Shown here piece after piece: positions 27,686 to 36,907 of a stretch of 64,000 bases of DNA (positions are counted from its first letter, which is position 1; each line of letters starts with the position of its first letter). The position numbers were made by a program, and so were the translations under genes. The stretch covers positions 744,001 through 808,000 of the forward strand of contig NZ_CP033073.1 in assembly GCF_003675325.1 (NCBI RefSeq). The letters are read 5' to 3'. The notes beneath the pieces were generated by a model. That model had not been told where the DNA came from. It made no database searches and saw only the letters and a program-made list of their open reading frames with translations. This DNA comes from Streptomyces dangxiongensis (GTDB lineage: Bacteria; Actinomycetota; Actinomycetes; Streptomycetales; Streptomycetaceae).

Positions 27686-28177
27686 CGCGCACTCCTTATG
27701 TGTCGGTCACCCTCGGGGCGTACCGGACGGTCTGCGCTCCGGCGTTCGACGCCCGTTCGGGTCTGGATGGAAGGCCAGTTCGGACGCGGTGGCGCCAATA
27801 TCTCAAGACAGAGCAGGCCGTTGTCGACCGGCTCACCCCAGGACGGACGATGGGTGTGGGTGGGACCCCGTACTGCTGTCCGTCCACCCCAGGTTAACCA
27901 AATGAGCAGGCATCCGCTCGATAGGGAATGCAAACAAGGTGTAACCAATACGCTTCGTCCGGCTTCCAATACCTCCCAATGTGTGGGTTCTTATGACAAT
28001 GCGCATCACTCGTGCGACGCGGCGGATCACCCACTCGGCCTACGTCCGCGCACGCGCCCCCGGATCGGCCCGCGCCCGCCCGTCCGGACCCGGCGCAGTT
28101 CAGGCGCCGTTGGCCGGGCGGCAAGCTCGTCATGCTCTGCTGGCGCGGCAACGGCTGACTCGCGAGAGGACTGACGC
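27686..28177. other. Gene-free 490-base region with inverted and direct repeats
   Basis: No convincing gene. GGACGGAC (27841-27848) and GTCCGTCC (27878-27885) form an inverted repeat, each next to a copy of CACCCCAGG. An AT-richer block at about 27890-27990 is the most likely promoter zone, probably for the HD-like gene to the right or the small gene to the left. Confidence 0.4.
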
Positions 28178-28573
28178 ATGGAGCTGCGCAGTGTCGAGGA
28201 GCTGATGGACCTGCTGTACGCCGCCCCGCACCGGCACGCGCTGCGGACCGCGGCGCTGCTGCGGCGCGGCCGGCCCGCCGACAAGGAGCTTCAGGTGGCG
28301 GCCCTGGTGCACGGCGTCGGGCCGTTGCTGGGCCCGGGCGACGAGGCCGCGCGGGTCGGCAGGGCGGCGGAGGCGGTGCGCGCCCTGCTCGGGGAGCGGG
28401 TGTACCGGCTGGTGCGCGGGGACGCGTCCCCCGCCGACGAGGACGTGCCGCGGCTGCGTCAGGCGGCCGAGGAGGCCCGGACGGCGGGCTTCGACGCGGG
28501 CGTGCTGGAGGACTGGCGCACGGTGCTGGAACTGGTGGCGGCCCGGAACGCGCGGCTCGGCGCGGTGGACTGA
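28178..28573 (+). CDS. Small degenerate HD-domain-like protein
   Basis: A 131-residue, mostly helical soluble protein. The order HRHALRTAALLRRG, then ELQVAALVHGVGPLL, then ARVGRAAEAVRALLGERVYRLV follows the HD phosphohydrolase pattern seen in PhnZ-like and inositol-oxygenase-like proteins. However, the HD pair itself reads His-Gly (VHGVG instead of LHDIG), so the metal site is probably lost. It may be a non-catalytic binding protein. Immediately after the stop comes a 15-base tandem repeat array. Function unknown. Confidence 0.65.
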   Translation: MELRSVEELMDLLYAAPHRHALRTAALLRRGRPADKELQVAALVHGVGPLLGPGDEAARVGRAAEAVRALLGERVYRLVRGDASPADEDVPRLRQAAEEARTAGFDAGVLEDWRTVLELVAARNARLGAVD

Positions 28574-28584
28574 CGGCCACCCGT

Positions 28585-28745
28585 GCGACGGCCGTCCGGG
28601 TGACAGCCGTACGCGTGACCGCCGTCCGCGTGACAGCCGTACGCGTGACCGCCGTCCGCGTGACGACCGTCCGGACGACGGCCGCCGGAGTGACAACCGT
28701 CGCGGCGACGGCTGCCGGGGTGGTGTCGCGGTGAAGGCCGTCCGG
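28585..28745. repeat. 15-bp minisatellite
   Basis: About ten units of a 15-base repeat (consensus GTGACNGCCGTNCGC) run head to tail, from GCGACGGCCGTCCGG at 28585. Units 2 and 4 are identical, as are units 3 and 5; later units diverge, and one spacer of 11 bases interrupts near 28720. It fills the gap between the HD-like gene and the SDR gene. No known binding motif is recognised. Confidence 0.85.
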
Positions 28746-28873
28746 GTGACGTGGCCGGTGCGGGCTGGACCGGGCCGCCGGACGGCTGGAGGCGCTGCGC
28801 CGGCTCAAACGCTGGCGCGGCCCCCGCGCCGTCCGTGCCCTGCACGCCCGGCGGGGCACGTCACCCGTGCCGG

Positions 28874-30385
28874 TCACCACTTGCCGGGCGCGTAGTCCTT
28901 CATGAAGACGCCGTACAGGTCCTCGCCCGCCTCGCCGCGCACGATCGGGTCGTAGACGCGGGCGGCACCGTCGACCAGGTCGAGGGGGGCGTGGAAGCCG
29001 GCCTCGGCCAGGCGCACCTTGTCCGGGTGCGGGCGCTCGTCCGTGATCCAGCCGGTGTCCACGGCCGTCATCAGGATGCCGTCCTTCTCGAACATCTCCT
29101 GGGCGCTGGTGCGCGTGAGCATGTTCAGGGCGGCCTTGGCCATGTTGGTGTGCGGGTGGCCGGCGCCCTTGTAACCGCGCTCGAAGACACCCTCCATGGC
29201 GGAGACGTTCACGATGTAGGTCCGGGGGGACTTCGCCGCCGCCATCGCCGGGCGCAGACGGCTGATGAGGATGAACGGGGCCGTGGAGTTGCAGAGCTGG
29301 ACCTCCAGCAGCTCGACCGGGGTCACCTCCTCCACCGTCTGCACCCAGCTATTGGTGTCGTGCAGGTCGGGCACCAGACCGCCGGCGTCGATCGCCGTAC
29401 CGGCGGCGATCCGCTCCAGCGACGCCGAGCCGGAGACCAGCGCGAGACCGGTGACGTCCTGGGCGGTCAGCGCGCCGCCGCCGGCGACCGGTAGCTGGGC
29501 GACCGCGCCGGAGCCGAAGGTGCCGATCACCTCGGCGGCCGGCAGTTCACCGGCGGGCAGCGGGGCGGACTCGGCGGCGAGCAGTTCGCTGTACGCCTGC
29601 GGGGAGCGCCGTACCGTCTGGGCCGCGTTGTTGATCAGGATGTCGAGCGGGCCCTCGGCGGTGACGGAGTCGGCGAGGGCGACGACCTGGGCGGGGTCGC
29701 GCAGGTCGATGCCGACGATCTTCAGCCGGTGGATCCACTCGTCGCTGTCGGGCTGGGCCTTGAAACGGCGGACGGCGTCGTTCGGGAAGCGCGTGGTGAT
29801 CGTGGTGTGCGCGCCGTCGCGCAGCAGGCGCAGCGCGATGTACATGCCGATCTTGGCCCGGCCGCCGGTGAGCAGGGCGCGCTTGCCGGTGAGGTCGGCG
29901 CGGGCGTCCCGCCTGGCGCGGTTCTCGTCCGCGCACCTCTGGCAGAGCTGGTGGTAGAAGTAGTCGACCTCGACGTAGCGCTGCTTGCAGATGTAGCAGG
30001 AGCGGGGGCGCCGGAGTATGCCCGCGATCCGCCCCTCGTCGACCTTGGAGGAGGGCAGGACGCCCTCGGTCTCGTCGTCGATCCGCTCGGCGGAGCCGGT
30101 GGCGGTGGCCTCGGTGACGGCGCGGTCGTGCGCGGTCTTGGCGGCCCGGCGCTCCTGGCGGCGGCGCTGCTTGACCGTGCGGTAGATGTGCGAGGTGGCC
30201 CGGCGCACCTGGATCGCGTCGGGGTGGTCGACGTCGAGCCGGTCCAGCTCCTCGAGCACGCTCAGGCAGACGGCCAGCCGCTCGGGGTCGATACCGGGCC
30301 CGAAGACCACCTCGTCCATGGAGGCGTCCGTGGGGACGTCCATGGGGACCTCCATGGACGCAGACCCGTCCTCTGTCACCGTCAT
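28874..30385 (-). CDS. SDR oxidoreductase with N-terminal helical and zinc-finger extension
   Basis: A 503-residue protein. A helical, acidic N terminus (about 1-60) leads into a basic stretch (KQRRRQERRAAK) and a four-cysteine finger (Cys130, 133, 148, 151 in CYIC and CQRC). A Rossmann SDR domain follows: LTGGRAKIG (173-180) binds the nucleotide, then DILINNAAQ and VNVSAMEGVF, with GAGHPHTNMAKAALNML near the active-site region. The normal Tyr-x3-Lys is not in its usual form; the region reads YKGAGHPHTNMAK. A dehydrogenase-like protein with a nucleic-acid-type finger is unusual; a regulatory or RNA-linked role is possible. Divergence between family members was not checked. Confidence 0.75.
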   Translation of the reverse strand: MTVTEDGSASMEVPMDVPTDASMDEVVFGPGIDPERLAVCLSVLEELDRLDVDHPDAIQVRRATSHIYRTVKQRRRQERRAAKTAHDRAVTEATATGSAERIDDETEGVLPSSKVDEGRIAGILRRPRSCYICKQRYVEVDYFYHQLCQRCADENRARRDARADLTGKRALLTGGRAKIGMYIALRLLRDGAHTTITTRFPNDAVRRFKAQPDSDEWIHRLKIVGIDLRDPAQVVALADSVTAEGPLDILINNAAQTVRRSPQAYSELLAAESAPLPAGELPAAEVIGTFGSGAVAQLPVAGGGALTAQDVTGLALVSGSASLERIAAGTAIDAGGLVPDLHDTNSWVQTVEEVTPVELLEVQLCNSTAPFILISRLRPAMAAAKSPRTYIVNVSAMEGVFERGYKGAGHPHTNMAKAALNMLTRTSAQEMFEKDGILMTAVDTGWITDERPHPDKVRLAEAGFHAPLDLVDGAARVYDPIVRGEAGEDLYGVFMKDYAPGKW

Positions 30386-30514
30386 CGCGCTGCCGTTTCC
30401 CTGATCACCCGCGCAGCGCTCCGACTCGCGCCCGCTTTCGAACGGGGAATTTTACGGAGCGCACGGCCCCAGCACCAAATGGCCCGCCCACGGCCACCGG
30501 CCGCGGGCCCGGGC

Positions 30515-31846
30515 TCAGTGCCCGCAGACGCTCAGCAGGGTCTCCAGCTCGGCCGACACCGCGTGGGCGAACCGGTCCAGGTCGGGCACGGCCTCGGCGT
30601 CGGCGACCAGCCCGTAGTGCACCCGCCCGCGGTACGTCGAGATCGCCACCGCCAGCGCCTGTCCGGGCGCGAGCGGAGCCAGCGGGTACACCTCGGCCAG
30701 CTCGTGACCGCCGAGCCGCAGCCCGAGCCCGGGCAACGGCACGCTGGTGACGAGGATGTCGAACCACAGCCGGGCCGCCTGGCCGACCAGTGGCCCACCG
30801 AGCCGGTGCCCGAGCGCGGGAACGTGGTCGGCGAGCAGCGCCACCGCGCCGGCACCCCGGTCGGGCCCCGCGTCCTTGTTGCGGACCATCGCGCGGCGCA
30901 CGGCGTCGAGACGGCCGAGCGGATCGGACTCGTGGACCGGAAGCGGTATCAAGTACCCGGAGAGCCGGTTGCCCTGTGGCTGCGTGGCGTGCGGGCGGCG
31001 CCGGGAGACGGGGATCAGCGCGCGGGGCGCCACCCCCTTGCTGCCGTCGCCGCGCTCGTCCAGCCAGCGGCGCAGGGCCCCGGCGACGACGGCGATGAGG
31101 ACGTCGTTCACGGTGCCGCCGGCGTTCTTGCGCACCCGGTGCACGTCGTCGATGTCGACGACGACCCCGGCGGTGCGGCGGGTGCCGCTGGGCGCGCAGG
31201 TCAGCGCGGAGGTCGGCCGCATGCCGAAGGTGGAGCGGGCCAGCGAGGCGCCGATGTCCAGGGCCCGTCCCACGTCGGACAGGGCGCCTTTGACCAGCTC
31301 GGGGACGAGTCCGGGCAGCCTGCGCAGGTCGGACAGCGGGCCGCGTGGCGGCTCGATGGCGCGGGGCGCGCGCTCGGGCAGCTCCACGGGGTCCAGGATG
31401 CCGGCGGCGAGCTTCAGCGCGCGCAGCCCGTCGGCGAGGGCGTGGTGGAACTTGAACAGCACCGCGAAGGACACCCCGTCCTCACCGGGCAGGACGTGCG
31501 CCTCCCAGGGCGGCCGGCCGCGCTCCAGCGGTCGTTCCATGAGCCGGCCGGCGGCGGCGTGGAAGTCGGCGGTCGGGGCGTGCAGCCGCACGTGGTCGAG
31601 CGGGTCGAAGTCCGGGACGGTCTCGCGGGTGGCGCCGCCGAAGGCGAGCGGCTGCCAGACGTCGCGGATGCGCATGCGCAGGCCGGGTACGGCGGCGGCG
31701 CGGGCGGCGAGCAGGTCGGCGGCGTGGGCGCCGGCGGTGGGCGAGTGTGCGGTGAAGAGGCCGAGCGCGCCGAGGTGCATGGGGTTCCGGTCGGACTCCA
31801 TGTTCCAGAAAGCCAGGTCGAGGGGGGCGAGCAGGTCGGAAGTCAC
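30515..31846 (-). CDS. Wax ester synthase / acyl-CoA:diacylglycerol acyltransferase (WS/DGAT)
   Basis: A 443-residue WS/DGAT enzyme making triacylglycerol, or wax ester, from acyl-CoA at the membrane. The catalytic HHxxxDG motif is intact (HHALADG, 134-140). The second conserved block (GGTVNDVLIAVVAGALRRWL) and the SVPLPGLGLRLGGHEL stretch are also typical. S. coelicolor Sco0958 is the characterised main DGAT of that species, and this gene has similar relative context, so orthology is likely but unverified. Storage lipid formation is the expected role. The genes on either side run in the same direction with gaps of about 130 bases. Confidence 0.9.
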   Translation of the reverse strand: MTSDLLAPLDLAFWNMESDRNPMHLGALGLFTAHSPTAGAHAADLLAARAAAVPGLRMRIRDVWQPLAFGGATRETVPDFDPLDHVRLHAPTADFHAAAGRLMERPLERGRPPWEAHVLPGEDGVSFAVLFKFHHALADGLRALKLAAGILDPVELPERAPRAIEPPRGPLSDLRRLPGLVPELVKGALSDVGRALDIGASLARSTFGMRPTSALTCAPSGTRRTAGVVVDIDDVHRVRKNAGGTVNDVLIAVVAGALRRWLDERGDGSKGVAPRALIPVSRRRPHATQPQGNRLSGYLIPLPVHESDPLGRLDAVRRAMVRNKDAGPDRGAGAVALLADHVPALGHRLGGPLVGQAARLWFDILVTSVPLPGLGLRLGGHELAEVYPLAPLAPGQALAVAISTYRGRVHYGLVADAEAVPDLDRFAHAVSAELETLLSVCGH

Positions 31847-31990
31847 GGGCGGTCCTCACGCGTCGGCGACGGGTGACCAGAAGTCAAACCCCGGCGGACG
31901 ATTAACGTCAAACACCATCACAGCACTCAAAACGACCGTCGGGTGGCGGCCCGCTCCACCGGAAGGGACGGGCCGCAGGACACACGGGGG

Positions 31991-34312
31991 TCACCGCAGG
32001 ACGGGCGGCGCCGCTCCGGGTGACGTACCCCACTCCGACGGGCGCGGGCCGACCGTGAACGTGAGGGCACGCAGCGAGCGCAGCGCCCCGGTCGTCAGAT
32101 AGGTCCGGCGCTGGGGCGTGCCGTCGGCGCGGACGGCCTGGACGTAGCGGTCGGTGGCCGAGGTGCCGGGCGCGCGCACGGTCAGCCGGCCGCCCGGCCA
32201 GTAGGAGCGGTCCAGGGTCAGGTCGACGCGGTCGAAGACCGGGGTGGTCAGGCCCCAGGTGTCGTAGCCGGGCTGGACCGGGAAGAGCCCGATGGACGAC
32301 AGGACGTTCCAGGCGGACATCGTGCCGAGGTCGTCGTTGCCGGTGATGCCGGTGGGGCTGTCGGTGAACAGGGTCAGCGCCGCATGGACCACGTCCGTGG
32401 TCTTCCAGGGCTGCCCGGTGGACAGGTAGGTGTACGGAGCGATCAGGTCCGGTTCGTTCTGCGGGTTGTAGGTGGCCGCGTTGTAGTAGGCGTACGGGTC
32501 GCCGTGCACCCACACCTCGCGGGCGGTCCGCTCCGGGTCCGCGAGCAGTTGGTCGTAGGCGAAGAAGGCGTCCAGGCGCTCGTTGGCCGCGCGGGTGCCG
32601 CCGATCAGGCCGGTCATGCCGGGCAGGTCCTGCGGGACGAGCCACTGGTACTGCCAGGCGGTGCCCTCGTGGAAGCCGGTGCCGCGGGCGGGGTCGGGGG
32701 GGCCGGTGAAGGCACCGGAGGCGTCGCGGGCGCGGAAGAAGCCGGTGGCCGGGTCGAAGATGGTGCGGTAGTTCCGCGAGCGGGCCGCGTAGCGGGCGGC
32801 GTCGTCCTCGTGGCCGAGACCGCGGGCCATCTGGGCGAGCATGGCGTCGGCGAGGGCGTACTCCAGGGTGACGGAGGCGCCCTGGTGGTAGTCGGAGTCG
32901 CCCATCTTGGCGTACGGGCGGCCCTTGACGTAGGGCGCGAAGCCATGGGCGAGGTACTCGGCGTTGGCCTCCCGGCCGACGCCCGGGTACGCGGCGGGCG
33001 GCACTCCGTCGGCGTTCTTCCTCAGGGCGCGGTAGGCCCGCTCCTCGAAGCCCCTCAGCAGCCCCATGTGGTAGGCGGTGGTCAGGAACGGGGTGACCGG
33101 GTCACCGGTCATGATGTTCGTCTCGACCGGGCCGTACCCCCACTTGGGCAGCCAGCCGCCGTCCTCGTCGATCGCGACCACCGACCGGGCCATGTCGCGG
33201 GCCTCGCGCGGGGCGAGCAGGGCGAGGAGCTGCGCCTGGGTGCGGTAGGTGTCCCACAGCGACCAGTTCTGGTAGTACGTGAAGCCCCGGGCGCGGTGGG
33301 TCCGGCGGTCCCAGCCGAAGTAGCGGCCGTCGGCGTCGCCGCCCACGTTCGGCGCGAGGTACGACCGGTACAGCGAGGAGTAGAAGGTCCGGCGGAGCGT
33401 GGGCGTGCCGCCCCGCACGCGGACGGCCGCGAGCCGGCCCTCCCACTCCTCGCGGGCCCGGAGGCGTACGGCGTCGAAGGGCCGGCCGCCCTCGGCCCGC
33501 AGGTTGCCGGCGGCACCGCGCGCGTCGACGTACGACAGGGCGGTGGTCGCCTCGACGGTACGGTTCCCGGTGGTGTCGAAGCGGACGTAGGCGCCGCCGT
33601 GGCCGGTGCGGGCGCCCGGGGTGACGGCCTGGCCGTCCCAGGTGCCGTAGGCGGTGAAGGGCCGGCTGAACCGGGTGACCGTGTAGACGGTGTACGGGCC
33701 GGTGTCCCGGCAGAAGCCGTGGCCGGTGATCTCCGTGCGTACCGTGTGGTCGTCGAGGATCTCCACCTCTGCGGCGACGGGCTTGTGCAGCGACTGGGCG
33801 GCGTTCAGCAGGACGTTGGCCCTGCGGGTGGCCGGGAAGGTGTAGCGCTGCACCCCGGTGCGGGCGGTCGCGGTCAGTTCGGCGCGGATGCCGGAGGCGA
33901 GACCCACCCGGTAGTAGCCGGGGCTCGCCTCCTCGTCGTCGTGGGAGAAGGCCGCCGCGTACCGGGCGTAGTCCGTCTCGGTGACGTCGCCGGTGGTCGG
34001 CAGCACGGGCAGGTCGCCGCCGATGCGGCAGCCGACACCCGACAGGTGGACCAGGGAGAAGCCGCGGACGCGGTGGTGCGCGTAGTCGTAGCCGGTGCTG
34101 TGCCCGGTGTCCGGCGAGAGCTGCACCATGCCGAAGGGCACGGCCGCGCCGGGGAAGGTGTTGCCCTCGTTCTGGGTCCCGATGAAGGGGTTCACCAGGT
34201 CGGTGAGGTGGCCGTCGGTCCGCTCGGCGGCCCGTGCGGCGGGGGTGGCGATCAGCGCGGACGCCGCCATCACCCCGGCCAGACACAGCCGCGTGCGCCG
34301 GGTCCCTCTCAT
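31991..34312 (-). CDS. GH92 alpha-mannosidase, secreted
   Basis: A 773-residue secreted glycoside hydrolase. The signal peptide is RLCLAGVMAASALIATPAARA. GH92 blocks are visible: LVNPFIGTQNEGNTFPGAAVPFGMVQLSPDT near the N terminus, YSSLYRSYLAPN, LWDTYRTQAQLLALL, PKWGYGPVETNIMTGDP, YAKMGDSDYHQGASVTLEYALADAM, and GNDDLGTMSAWNVLSSIGLFPVQPG with the catalytic acid/base region. GH92 enzymes are calcium-dependent exo-mannosidases that trim mannans or N-glycans. ATG 34312 was chosen for GGAGGT seven bases upstream and the signal peptide. Confidence 0.93.
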   Translation of the reverse strand: MRGTRRTRLCLAGVMAASALIATPAARAAERTDGHLTDLVNPFIGTQNEGNTFPGAAVPFGMVQLSPDTGHSTGYDYAHHRVRGFSLVHLSGVGCRIGGDLPVLPTTGDVTETDYARYAAAFSHDDEEASPGYYRVGLASGIRAELTATARTGVQRYTFPATRRANVLLNAAQSLHKPVAAEVEILDDHTVRTEITGHGFCRDTGPYTVYTVTRFSRPFTAYGTWDGQAVTPGARTGHGGAYVRFDTTGNRTVEATTALSYVDARGAAGNLRAEGGRPFDAVRLRAREEWEGRLAAVRVRGGTPTLRRTFYSSLYRSYLAPNVGGDADGRYFGWDRRTHRARGFTYYQNWSLWDTYRTQAQLLALLAPREARDMARSVVAIDEDGGWLPKWGYGPVETNIMTGDPVTPFLTTAYHMGLLRGFEERAYRALRKNADGVPPAAYPGVGREANAEYLAHGFAPYVKGRPYAKMGDSDYHQGASVTLEYALADAMLAQMARGLGHEDDAARYAARSRNYRTIFDPATGFFRARDASGAFTGPPDPARGTGFHEGTAWQYQWLVPQDLPGMTGLIGGTRAANERLDAFFAYDQLLADPERTAREVWVHGDPYAYYNAATYNPQNEPDLIAPYTYLSTGQPWKTTDVVHAALTLFTDSPTGITGNDDLGTMSAWNVLSSIGLFPVQPGYDTWGLTTPVFDRVDLTLDRSYWPGGRLTVRAPGTSATDRYVQAVRADGTPQRRTYLTTGALRSLRALTFTVGPRPSEWGTSPGAAPPVLR

Positions 34313-34438
34313 GTCGGATGACCTCCGAAGGTTCGACATCGTTGCCTGCATCGTGAAGGGCGAACGGTGCGAACCCGGGCATTGCCGTCAGGACGGCGCG
34401 GAACGCGTCGCGGGAACGGCGGCCTGACGGGGCGTTCG

Positions 34439-35659
34439 TCAGGGAACCCGCTGCCCCTTGCCCAGCGCGATCACGCCCCCCTTGGAGACGGTGTACAACT
34501 CGGCGTCCCGCTCCGGGTTGACGCCGATCGTCGCGCCCGGCGGGACCTCCACGTTCTTGTCGAGCACCGCGCCGCGGACCACCGCACCCCGGCCGACATG
34601 CACGTTGTCGTGCAGCACCGAGCCCTGCACGACCGCGCCCGGGTCGATCCGTACACCGGGCGAGAGCACCGAACGGCTGACCTGGCCGCGGATCAGGCAG
34701 CCCGCGCTGATGATGGACTCGCTCGCGATGCCGCCCGCGTTGAACCGGGCCGGGGGGAGCTGGTACGAGTGGGTGTAGATGGGCCACTGGCGGTTGTACA
34801 GGTTGAAGGCGGGGCGTTCGGCGATCAGATCCATGTGCGCCTCGTAGTAGGCGTCCAGGGTGCCCACGTCCCGCCAGTAGCCCTGGTCCCGGGTGGTCTC
34901 GCCGGGCACGTGGTTGTCGCTGAAGTCGTATAGCTGGGCCTCGCCGCGCGCCGTGAGCTGGGGCAGGATCGAGCCGCCCATGTCGTGCACGGACTGCGTG
35001 TCCTCCGCGTCCCGGTGCAGCGCTTCGATCAGGGCCTTGGTGGTGAAGATGTAGTTGCCCATCGAGGCGAACACACAGTCGGGGGCGTCCGGCAGTCCCG
35101 GCGGATCGGCGGGCTTCTCCAGGAAGCGTTCCACCGTGACGCCGTCCGAGCCCGGCGTGATCACCCCGAACGACGAGGACTCCCCGCGCGGCACCCGGAT
35201 GCCGGCCACGGTCACGCCCGCGCCGCCCTCGATGTGCTGGGCGAGCATCTGCCGCGGGTCCATGCGGTAGACGTGGTCGGCCCCGAACACGGCCACGTAC
35301 TCGGGCTGTTCGTCGTGGATCAGGTTCAGGGACTGCAGGAGCGCGTCGGCGCTGCCCAGGTACCAGCGCGGGCCCAGCCGCTGCTGGGCCGGGACCGGGG
35401 TGACGTAGTTGCCGAGCAGGCTCGACATCCGCCAGGTGGTGGTGATGTGCCGGTCCAGCGAGTGCGACTTGTACTGGGTCAGCACACAGATGCGCAGCAC
35501 GTCGGCGTTGACCAGGTTGGACAGGACGAAGTCGACCAGGCGGTACGTACCGCCGAAGGTGACCGCCGGTTTGGCGCGGTCCGCGGTGAGCGGCATCAGG
35601 CGCTTGCCCTCGCCGCCCGCCAGCACGATCCCGAGCACGGAAGGCCCTCCACGACGCAT
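34439..35659 (-). CDS. glgC: Glucose-1-phosphate adenylyltransferase
   Basis: A 406-residue ADP-glucose pyrophosphorylase, the first committed enzyme of glycogen synthesis. The nucleotidyltransferase signature [25 protein letters not shown] lies at the N terminus, [10 protein letters not shown] follows, and a left-handed beta-helix C terminus is indicated by hexapeptide-like runs ([34 protein letters not shown]). ATG 35659 has GGGGAG upstream; the open frame continues further but without support. glgA lies immediately upstream on the same strand, so the pair forms a glycogen operon. Confidence 0.95.
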   Translation of the reverse strand: MRRGGPSVLGIVLAGGEGKRLMPLTADRAKPAVTFGGTYRLVDFVLSNLVNADVLRICVLTQYKSHSLDRHITTTWRMSSLLGNYVTPVPAQQRLGPRWYLGSADALLQSLNLIHDEQPEYVAVFGADHVYRMDPRQMLAQHIEGGAGVTVAGIRVPRGESSSFGVITPGSDGVTVERFLEKPADPPGLPDAPDCVFASMGNYIFTTKALIEALHRDAEDTQSVHDMGGSILPQLTARGEAQLYDFSDNHVPGETTRDQGYWRDVGTLDAYYEAHMDLIAERPAFNLYNRQWPIYTHSYQLPPARFNAGGIASESIISAGCLIRGQVSRSVLSPGVRIDPGAVVQGSVLHDNVHVGRGAVVRGAVLDKNVEVPPGATIGVNPERDAELYTVSKGGVIALGKGQRVP

Positions 35660-35710
35660 GCCCGCTCCCCTCACCCCTGGTTGAACCATGGTTGCCCCGA
35701 GCGGGCCGGA

Positions 35711-36907
35711 CTAAGCCTCCTTGAGGACCCGCTCGTACAGCCCGGCCGTACGGCGGGCCACCGCGTCCCAGCCGAACTCGCCCACCGCGCGCGCCCGTCC
35801 GGCCTCCCCCATCCGCCGGGCCGCCGCCGGATCACCGAGCACGGCGTCCAGCGCCCGGGCGAACCCGGACTCGAAACCGTCGTCCACGTCGACCAGGAGA
35901 CCGGTGCGGCCGTCGTCCACGACCTCGGGGATGCCGCCCACCCGGGACGCGACGACCGGCGTGCCACAGGCCATCGCCTCCAGGTTGACGATGCCGAGCG
36001 GCTCGTACACCGAGGGGCAGGCGAACACGGCCGCCCGTGTGAGGAGTTGGATCACCTCCGGGCGCGGCAGCATCTGCGGGATCCAGAACACGCCCGACCG
36101 GACCCGGCGCAGCTCCTCGAACAGCTCACGGAACTCCCGGTCGATCTCCGGGGTGTCGGGCGCGCCGGCGCACAGCACCACCTGGACGCCCGGGTCGATG
36201 TCCCGTACGGCGCGCAGCAGACGGGGCACGCCCTTCTGCCGGGTGATCCGGCCGACGAACAGGACGTAGGGACGCGCGGGGTCGATGCCGTGCCGGGTGA
36301 GGGCGTCGGTGCCGTGGTCGGGGCGGTAGAGCTGGGTGTCGATGCCGTTGTGCACGACGTGGACCCGGGCCGGGTCCAGCGCCGGGTAGCAGGACAGGAT
36401 GTCCTCCCGCATGGCACCCGAGACGGCGATCACCGCGTCGGCGGCCTCGATCGCGGTGCGCTCGGCCCAGCCCGACAGGGCGTACCCGCCGCCGAGTTGC
36501 TCGGCCTTCCAGGGGCGCAACGGCTCCAGCGAGTGGGCGGTGACGACGTGCGGGACGCCGTACAGCAGTTTGGCGACATGGCCGGCCAGATTGGCGTACC
36601 AGGTGTGCGAGTGGACGAGTTCGCGGCCTTCGAGGGCGGCGGCGATGGCGAGGTCCACGGAGAAGGTGCGCAGCGCGTCGTTGGAGCCGTCGAGGGCGGA
36701 CCAGGGACGGTGGCGTACGACACCGGCGCCGCGCCCCTCACCCCAGCAGTGCACCTCCAGGTCCACCAGCGAGGCCAGCTCGCGGGCGAGGAACTCCACA
36801 TGGACACCGGCGCCGCCGTACACGTCCGGGGGGTACTCCCGGCTCAGCAGTCCCACTCGCAACCGACAACCCCCTGGTCTCGCTGGCACGTTCTCCCCCA
36901 TGGTCAC
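35711..36907 (-). CDS. glgA: Glycogen synthase (GT5/GT4-type, actinobacterial)
   Basis: A 398-residue glycosyltransferase using ADP-glucose (or making maltose-1-phosphate, as shown for actinobacterial GlgA/GlgM). N-terminal LRVGLLSREYPPDVYGGAGVHVEFLARELA is typical, as are YVLFVGRITRQKGVPRLLRAV and PSVYEPLGIVNLEAMACGTPVVASRVGGIPEVV, the sugar-nucleotide site. The GTG at 36907 overlaps the upstream FhuF-like gene stop; an ATG two codons later is equally possible. glgC follows at a 51-base gap. Confidence 0.92.
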   Translation of the reverse strand: MTMGENVPARPGGCRLRVGLLSREYPPDVYGGAGVHVEFLARELASLVDLEVHCWGEGRGAGVVRHRPWSALDGSNDALRTFSVDLAIAAALEGRELVHSHTWYANLAGHVAKLLYGVPHVVTAHSLEPLRPWKAEQLGGGYALSGWAERTAIEAADAVIAVSGAMREDILSCYPALDPARVHVVHNGIDTQLYRPDHGTDALTRHGIDPARPYVLFVGRITRQKGVPRLLRAVRDIDPGVQVVLCAGAPDTPEIDREFRELFEELRRVRSGVFWIPQMLPRPEVIQLLTRAAVFACPSVYEPLGIVNLEAMACGTPVVASRVGGIPEVVDDGRTGLLVDVDDGFESGFARALDAVLGDPAAARRMGEAGRARAVGEFGWDAVARRTAGLYERVLKEA

